Below, piece after piece: positions 41,008-44,810 of a stretch of 44,810 bases of DNA. Position numbers and translations under genes: made by a program. The DNA is from an uncultured Oscillospiraceae bacterium (GTDB taxonomy: Bacteria; Bacillota; Clostridia; Oscillospirales; Oscillospiraceae): assembly GCA_947629955.1 (NCBI GenBank), contig CANRFT010000015.1, positions 1-44,810 of the forward strand, given 5' to 3'. Every line of letters starts with the position of its first letter. The stretch's first letter is position 1. The notes under the pieces are model-generated. The model ran no database searches. It saw only the letters and a program-made list of their open reading frames with translations, and was not told the origin of the DNA.

Positions 41008-41049
41008 ACTCTATCAGCCCCGTCCCGGAAAAGCAAGGAAAGCGGCACG
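41008..41049 (-). promoter_or_regulatory. Promoter candidate of the acidic-tail DUF4157 gene, with weaker shared element
   Basis: On the minus strand, TTGCTT (41031-41036) and TAGAGT (41008-41013) are separated by 17 bases. Above the -35, CGTGCCGCTTTCC partly matches the element at 32134, 41131 and 32051. Confidence 0.45.
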
Positions 41050-41130
41050 GATGCCGGCAAACGCGCTTAAACTGCCGTCCCGGTCCCTCCGCCCGGAGGA
41101 GAGGATGCACTTCGGGTAGGTTTCCCGGCG

Positions 41131-41174
41131 TTCACGCCGGATTCCTTGAAATGGGGACCGGAGGCAGATATGAT
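41131..41174 (+). promoter_or_regulatory. Promoter of the sheath-side operon, with shared element
   Basis: TTCACGCCGGATTC (41131-41144) lies one base above TTGAAA (41146-41151). TATGAT (41169-41174) follows after 17 bases. This is an exact second copy of the element at 32134. Confidence 0.7.
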
Positions 41175-41243
41175 ATCCTCGTCCCAACGGGTGTTCCGGA
41201 AAGGCGGTTCGGAGAAACGGCGAAGGCGGCGGAGGGAGACGAG

Positions 41244-41609
41244 ATGCACATCGCGGTCTGCGACAGCGTCCGGCAGGACGCCGAACACATGGAGCGGTGG
41301 ATCAGGGAGTACTGCGCGCTCTATCAGCTCCCGGTGTCGCTGCGGGTTTTTCACGACCCGGAGGAATTCAACGCCTGCCAGGACCGCTTCGATCTGTCCT
41401 ACATCTGTTTCGGAGGCAGCACGGGATTTTTGCGGGCCCGCCTGCTGCGGGAGCGGGACAAAAACTGCCGCATCGTCCTGGTGGACGACACGCGGGAGTT
41501 CGCCGTGGCCAGTATGCGCATCCACTGCACCGATTTCATCCTGCGGCCGGTGACCTTTTCCCACATCGTGCGGAGCATGGGCCTGGCCGGAGTGGGAGGG
41601 AAGTCATGA
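41244..41609 (+). CDS. Stand-alone degenerate response-regulator receiver domain
   Basis: This 121-residue protein follows the order of a CheY-like receiver of the LytTR type: MHIAVCDSVRQDAEHMERWI, then FDLSYICFGGSTGF, then CRIVLVDDTREFAVASMRIHC, then TDFILRPV. The usual phosphoacceptor LD in the third strand is replaced by the ICFGG sequence, and the conserved K-P near the end is R-P. It therefore probably does not receive phosphate, and no output domain follows. ATG 41244 follows GGAGGGAGACGAG, and its stop overlaps the next gene as ATGA. It is likely a scaffold or chaperone-like relic in the injection locus. Confidence 0.55.
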   Translation: MHIAVCDSVRQDAEHMERWIREYCALYQLPVSLRVFHDPEEFNACQDRFDLSYICFGGSTGFLRARLLRERDKNCRIVLVDDTREFAVASMRIHCTDFILRPVTFSHIVRSMGLAGVGGKS

Positions 41610-42781
41610 GCCGCGTCCAGACGAAAAAGCGCCTGGACCCTCTCCCCCGCCAGAAGGCCCAGTTGGAGAAGACCCTGCTGCATCAGTCCGCCTGGGCGGC
41701 GGGGACCGAGTTCTTCCAGTACCGCGACCCGGTGTACCACATCACCGAGAGCTTTCAGCAGACCTTCGACGCCATGGGCCGCAAGCACACCGGTGATCTG
41801 ACCAGGGCCCAGGGCGGTCAGGAGGGGGCGCAGGCCCCCCGGACCGGCGAGGCGCTCCAGGGCGCGGAGCAGACGCATATCAGCGCCCCGGAGAGCTTTT
41901 ACAGCGCCCAGAGGGATGGGCAGCAGGTTCCGGATCCCACCTCCAGCCGATCCTTCTACCAGATGAAGAACGAGGGGGATCAGGACCAGCTCCGCCGGTT
42001 TTCCGAGACCGCCTTTCAGAGGGGCACCCTCTCGGCGGCGGTCCTCCAGGGCACCGGGCGGATGATGCTGTTTTCCTGCATGAAAAAGACCATCGGTCAA
42101 TCCCAGCCCGTCAAGGAGCAGCAGCGACGGCTCTTTGACAACGCCTCCCCGGTGCGCAATATGCCCGGCCAGATCCCTAACCAGGTGGTGTTCAACCGCA
42201 CCTTCACCGACAGCGCCGTGGGCGTGGTGGTGGATACCCTCCGGGACGCCCGCCGCACGGTGGAGAGCATGCAGGACCTGGTGTCCGGCAAGCTGAACAG
42301 GACCGAGGCGGGCAAGTATGGGGCGGACACCCTGTGGAACATGTATCCGTTTTTGGATGACAGCCGGGAGAAGGCCCTGCTGGAGCAGTATCTGGCACAG
42401 CTGAACGGCCCGAAGGACCTGAGCGCCGACGAGCGGGGCCTGATCCAGAGCGCCGTGGACCGGGTGCGGACCCTGCTGGACAAAAAGGCCAGGATGCGGG
42501 TGGAATTTATCAACAAGCTGCGCTTTCTCTCCGACCGGGCCAACGAGGCTCTGGCTGAGTTCGAGGAGCCGGACTTCACTGCCGCCCTGGACGAGGCCCT
42601 GCGGGAGGCCCTGGGGGCCGAACAGCCCCCGCCGGAGGGGGACGGCGAGATCCCTCCGGAGGAGGAGCCCTTCGGCGGAGAGGAGGGGGAGCCCCTTGGA
42701 ACAGCAGAACCAGTCCCGGACGGCCCGGACGGAACAGCGCCAGGAGCAGAGAGTGCCGGAGCGCCAGCCCCGGAGGGCTGA
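41606..42781 (+). CDS. Unknown protein of the injection-system locus
   Basis: This 391-residue soluble protein has no signal peptide. The middle is helical (VVVDTLRDARRTVESMQDL, then VDRVRTLLDKKARMRVEFI). The last 60 residues are acidic and Pro/Gly-rich (PPEGDGEIPPEEEPFGGEEG). It begins four bases inside the preceding gene (ATGA). The next gene starts inside its 3' end in another frame. I do not recognise a family. Its position between cargo genes and sheath suggests an assembly or loading role. Confidence 0.6.
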   Translation: MSRVQTKKRLDPLPRQKAQLEKTLLHQSAWAAGTEFFQYRDPVYHITESFQQTFDAMGRKHTGDLTRAQGGQEGAQAPRTGEALQGAEQTHISAPESFYSAQRDGQQVPDPTSSRSFYQMKNEGDQDQLRRFSETAFQRGTLSAAVLQGTGRMMLFSCMKKTIGQSQPVKEQQRRLFDNASPVRNMPGQIPNQVVFNRTFTDSAVGVVVDTLRDARRTVESMQDLVSGKLNRTEAGKYGADTLWNMYPFLDDSREKALLEQYLAQLNGPKDLSADERGLIQSAVDRVRTLLDKKARMRVEFINKLRFLSDRANEALAEFEEPDFTAALDEALREALGAEQPPPEGDGEIPPEEEPFGGEEGEPLGTAEPVPDGPDGTAPGAESAGAPAPEG

Positions 42782-43103
42782 GCGGGACCAGCTGACCCAG
42801 GCCGGCCTGCTGGCCCAGGCGGCCCTGGAGGGGATGCCCCTGCTGGACGCGCCGCCCCAGACCCTGGAGGAATTGGCGGGTTGGGTGGGCAATACCGCCA
42901 TGCAGGCCCTGCTGGACGCCCAGACGCCACAGCCGGAGGAATTCTTCTTTTCCCTGCCGGAGGGGGAGCCGGACACGGCCCCCATCCAGGTCCCGGCCAT
43001 GGAGCCCGCGCTGGTCCGGCCCGATGGGCTGAGCGCCGCCTCGGACATGGGCGGGATACCGGCAGCGCAGGGAGGAGTGACCGCCGATGGACCCGCGATT
43101 TGA
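42696..43103 (+). CDS. Small eCIS-locus protein, TTG start overlapping the previous gene
   Basis: This 135-residue protein has a basic, Gln/Arg-rich N-terminus (EQQNQSRTARTEQRQEQR). The centre reads LTQAGLLAQAALEGMPLLDA, then LEELAGWVGNTAMQALLDAQ. The GN-x-A-x-x-x-LL pattern resembles a short motif often seen in DUF4157-related eCIS proteins. TTG 42696 is chosen because GAGGAGGGGGAG lies just before it. The first 86 bases overlap the preceding gene in a different frame, and the end overlaps the next gene by 17 bases. The role is unknown. Confidence 0.5.
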   Translation: MEQQNQSRTARTEQRQEQRVPERQPRRAERDQLTQAGLLAQAALEGMPLLDAPPQTLEELAGWVGNTAMQALLDAQTPQPEEFFFSLPEGEPDTAPIQVPAMEPALVRPDGLSAASDMGGIPAAQGGVTADGPAI

Positions 43104-43515
43104 AGTTCCCGTGGACGCAGCAGGGGAGATGGAGGCCCTGCTGGAGCGCAGCGGGGCGGACTTCCGCCGGGAGGGGGACCGGTTCCGGCTCCGGTTCGCC
43201 GCCGGAGGCTGCCGCTGGCAGGCGGTGTGCCAGTGCCGGGGAGATCTGGCCATGATCTACCACCTCCATCCGGCGAAGGTGGAGGATACGGAAAAGGCCC
43301 TGGAGCTGTGCTCCCGCCTCAATGCCCGGGTGATCCGGGGGAGCTTCTTTCTTCGGGAGGGGACCATCGTCTTCCGGGACGGCGCGGAGCTGACCGAGCA
43401 CTGGGATGCCCAGGACCGGCTGGCCCGGGCTGTGGAGTACGGAACGGCGGTGTTCGTCAGATTCTGGGAGGCACTGTCCGCCGCGGCGGACGGCCTCCTG
43501 CTGGACTGTGAGTGA
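43087..43515 (+). CDS. YbjN-like small protein, possible chaperone
   Basis: This is a 142-residue alpha/beta protein. The pattern ALELCSRLNARVIRGSFFL, then REGTIVFRDGAEL, then AVEYGTAVFVRFWEAL resembles YbjN/CesT-like folds, which act as chaperones in other secretion systems. The resemblance is weak and judged by eye. ATG 43087 follows GGGAGGAG. It lies between the small GN-motif protein and the sheath gene. A cargo-chaperone function would fit the locus, but is an inference. Confidence 0.5.
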   Translation: MDPRFEVPVDAAGEMEALLERSGADFRREGDRFRLRFAAGGCRWQAVCQCRGDLAMIYHLHPAKVEDTEKALELCSRLNARVIRGSFFLREGTIVFRDGAELTEHWDAQDRLARAVEYGTAVFVRFWEALSAAADGLLLDCE

Positions 43516-43588
43516 GTCCGAATTACGCGGAAGACCCGCGTTTTGGAATATCAGCGCAAAAAATAAATTTATTGACAGAAAGGAGGGC

Positions 43589-43627
43589 GCTTCACGTCCT
43601 GTGTACCTAAGAAAACTGGCGTGAAGC
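43589..43627 (+). promoter_or_regulatory. Leader hairpin between ribosome site and sheath start codon
   Basis: GCTTCACG (43589-43596) and CGTGAAGC (43620-43627) are perfect complements, extended by one GU and one CG pair. An AGGAGGG stretch (43581-43587) lies just before the hairpin and ATG 43636 just after it. If the hairpin folds, the two would be brought to about ten bases apart. The gap 43516-43588 also holds a weak terminator-like hairpin at about 43525-43545 and an isolated TTGACA at 43572. Confidence 0.5.
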
Positions 43628-43635
43628 AACGAAAC

Positions 43636-44810
43636 ATGGCAGAGTATCTATCCCCGGGTGTCTATGTGGAGGAGTACGATTCCGGCGCGACACCCATGCA
43701 GGGCGTGAGCACCAGCACGGCCGGCTTTGTCGGTCTGGCGGAGCGGGGGCCGGCCATCGGCCAGCCCCAGCTGGTCACCAGCTTTGCCGACTACAAGCGG
43801 ATGTACGGAGGTTATCTCAGCGAGGCCGCCTACGGCAGCAACCGCTTCCTGCCCTACGCGGTGGAGCAGTTCTTCGCCAACGGCGGTTCCCGGGCCTATA
43901 TCATGCGGGCGGTGCCCAGCGACGCCAAGGCGGCCTCTATCACCGCCGGCGTGCTGAAGATCACCGCCGCCAGCCCCGGCGCCTGGGCGGAGGATCTGCG
44001 GGTGACCATCGCCCCCGCCTCCAAGGCAAAGACCCAGGTGCTGGCCGTCAACGGGGCCGACCTGACCCTGAAGAACGCCGACGGCTTCAACCCCGGCGAC
44101 GTGGTGGAGCTGTTCGACGGCAAGAATACCGCCTACGCCTCCGTCAAGAGCGCCCTGGACAAGGTGGTCACTCTGGACGCCCCCTGCACCCTGGACGTGG
44201 CCGACGCCAAGGTGGGCACCGCCAAGTACATCAAGACCTGTGAGATCACCATCACCGCCCGCCTGGGCGACGCGGTGGAGACCTATGAGAACCTGTCCCT
44301 CAAGGACGGCGCTCTGAACAACGCCGCCGTCAGAACCGTCAGGAGCGACCTCATCAGGGTGGGGATCGCCCCCGCCAAGGCCCCCGCCCCCGCCAAGGAC
44401 AAGGACGGCAAGGAGGTCCCCGCCCCCAAGACGGCGGCCCCCACCCCCTTCAAGCAGTGCGGCGGCGACAAGGAGCCCCTGGTCCTGGTCCTCCAGGGCG
44501 GCAGCGACGGCTCCGTGCTCACCGCCACCGCCGACGCCTTCCTGGGCGTGGACGACGGCCCGGGCAAGCGCACCGGCCTGCAGGCCTTCCTGGAGAACGG
44601 GAACGTGTCCATTATGGCCATCCCCGGCGTCACCGCGCCCGAGGTCCAGGCGGCCCTCATCGGCTTCTGCGAGGCCAAGAAGAGCTGCTTCGCCCTGCTG
44701 GACGTGCCCATGGACCTGTGCAAGACCGACGAAGTGGCCAACTTCCGGGATATGTACGACTCCACCTACGCCGCCATGTATCACCCCTGGCTGGAGATGT
44801 ACGACGCCGG
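43636..44810 (+). CDS. Contractile tail sheath protein of an eCIS (partial)
   Basis: The gene runs off the right edge after 391 codons. The start MAEYLSPGVYVEEYDSG, then VSTSTAGFVGLAERGP, is typical of sheath proteins in eCIS and phage tails. SRAYIMRAVPSDAKAAS follows, then an inserted domain (about 80-250) and a conserved core with LVLQGGSDGS, DDGPGKRTGLQAFL, NVSIMAIPGV and FALLDVPMDLC. The sheath polymer contracts to drive the inner tube through a target membrane. ATG 43636 is favoured over the in-frame GTG 43621 by similarity to family starts. Confidence 0.9.
   Translation, partial: MAEYLSPGVYVEEYDSGATPMQGVSTSTAGFVGLAERGPAIGQPQLVTSFADYKRMYGGYLSEAAYGSNRFLPYAVEQFFANGGSRAYIMRAVPSDAKAASITAGVLKITAASPGAWAEDLRVTIAPASKAKTQVLAVNGADLTLKNADGFNPGDVVELFDGKNTAYASVKSALDKVVTLDAPCTLDVADAKVGTAKYIKTCEITITARLGDAVETYENLSLKDGALNNAAVRTVRSDLIRVGIAPAKAPAPAKDKDGKEVPAPKTAAPTPFKQCGGDKEPLVLVLQGGSDGSVLTATADAFLGVDDGPGKRTGLQAFLENGNVSIMAIPGVTAPEVQAALIGFCEAKKSCFALLDVPMDLCKTDEVANFRDMYDSTYAAMYHPWLEMYDA

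Noticed and set aside
43572-43577. TTGACA as the -35 of a sheath promoter
   Set aside because: No -10-like sequence lies 16-18 bases downstream (CGTCCT is found). The operon promoter at 41146 is better.
41244-44810. Prophage tail region rather than eCIS
   Set aside because: No capsid, portal, terminase or integrase is visible, and the sheath is preceded by DUF4157 cargo genes, which go with eCIS. The case is not closed until the right side is read.
1-44810. tRNA, rRNA or riboswitch genes
   Set aside because: I looked in the intergenic stretches and saw no cloverleaf, rRNA or familiar riboswitch pattern. A covariance-model scan would be needed to be sure.

Overview
The window reads as chromosomal DNA of a GC-rich, low-GC-lineage-derived Bacillota. 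It has strong AGGAGG ribosome sites and frequent ATGA/GTGA start-stop overlaps. Firmicute-type families are present: YesL/DUF624, YcxB, LplB/YtcP-like CUT1 permeases, a LacI regulator, KdgT, RpoN and a PrpR-like activator, and SLH-domain surface proteins. My best guess is a gut-type Clostridia of the Oscillospirales. That is an inference from gene content and style; no rRNA or other taxonomic marker is present.

Region 1 (1-4,700) is the tail of a GH1 beta-glucosidase followed by a graveyard of mobile or degraded DNA: a frameshifted Gfo/Idh/MocA oxidoreductase remnant, a sigma-factor-like gene overlapping an unknown gene, an IS30-family transposase, two 81-residue XRE regulators (one with a near-perfect operator between its -35 and -10), and the SH3-containing tail of a cell-wall hydrolase.

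Region 2 (4,700-21,500) is a fructan/fructo-oligosaccharide utilisation locus. Two minus-strand surface lipoproteins come first: a LamG-GH32 enzyme and a triple carbohydrate-binding-module protein. They are followed by an MsmK-type ATPase (+), a seven-gene minus-strand operon (LacI regulator, two small envelope proteins, DUF624, YcxB, fructokinase, 59-residue membrane protein) and a plus-strand CUT1 operon (two permeases, binding lipoprotein, cytoplasmic GH32). The lipoprotein promoter and the CUT1 promoter carry the same 23-bp sequence next to their start sites, so one LacI-type regulator probably controls both. The proposed flow is: surface GH32 cuts fructan, CUT1 imports the fragments, the cytoplasmic GH32 releases fructose, and the PfkB kinase phosphorylates it.

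Region 3 (21,500-28,000) is a sigma-54 unit. A PrpR-like enhancer-binding protein diverges from a textbook -24/-12 promoter driving a Dabb-domain protein, a SAF-domain protein, a UxaA-type sugar-acid dehydratase broken by one in-frame amber codon, and a KdgT permease. The rpoN gene itself lies convergently just beyond. An NlpC/P60-SLH surface hydrolase follows (28,146-30,107).

Region 4 (30,183-44,810) is the most interesting part: the first portion of an extracellular contractile injection system (eCIS) locus. Six DUF4157 proteins, the leader domain associated with eCIS cargo, precede a set of small conserved-looking genes and a tail-sheath gene that runs off the right edge. Four of the six have nearly identical leaders, also at DNA level, joined to different C-termini. 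Two (one from each leader subtype) carry related C-terminal zincin protease domains, two carry copies of an unrecognised approximately 140-residue repeat domain, one is a nearly bare leader and one has a long acidic disordered tail. Four promoters in this region share an unusual element abutting the -35 box, suggesting a dedicated regulator.
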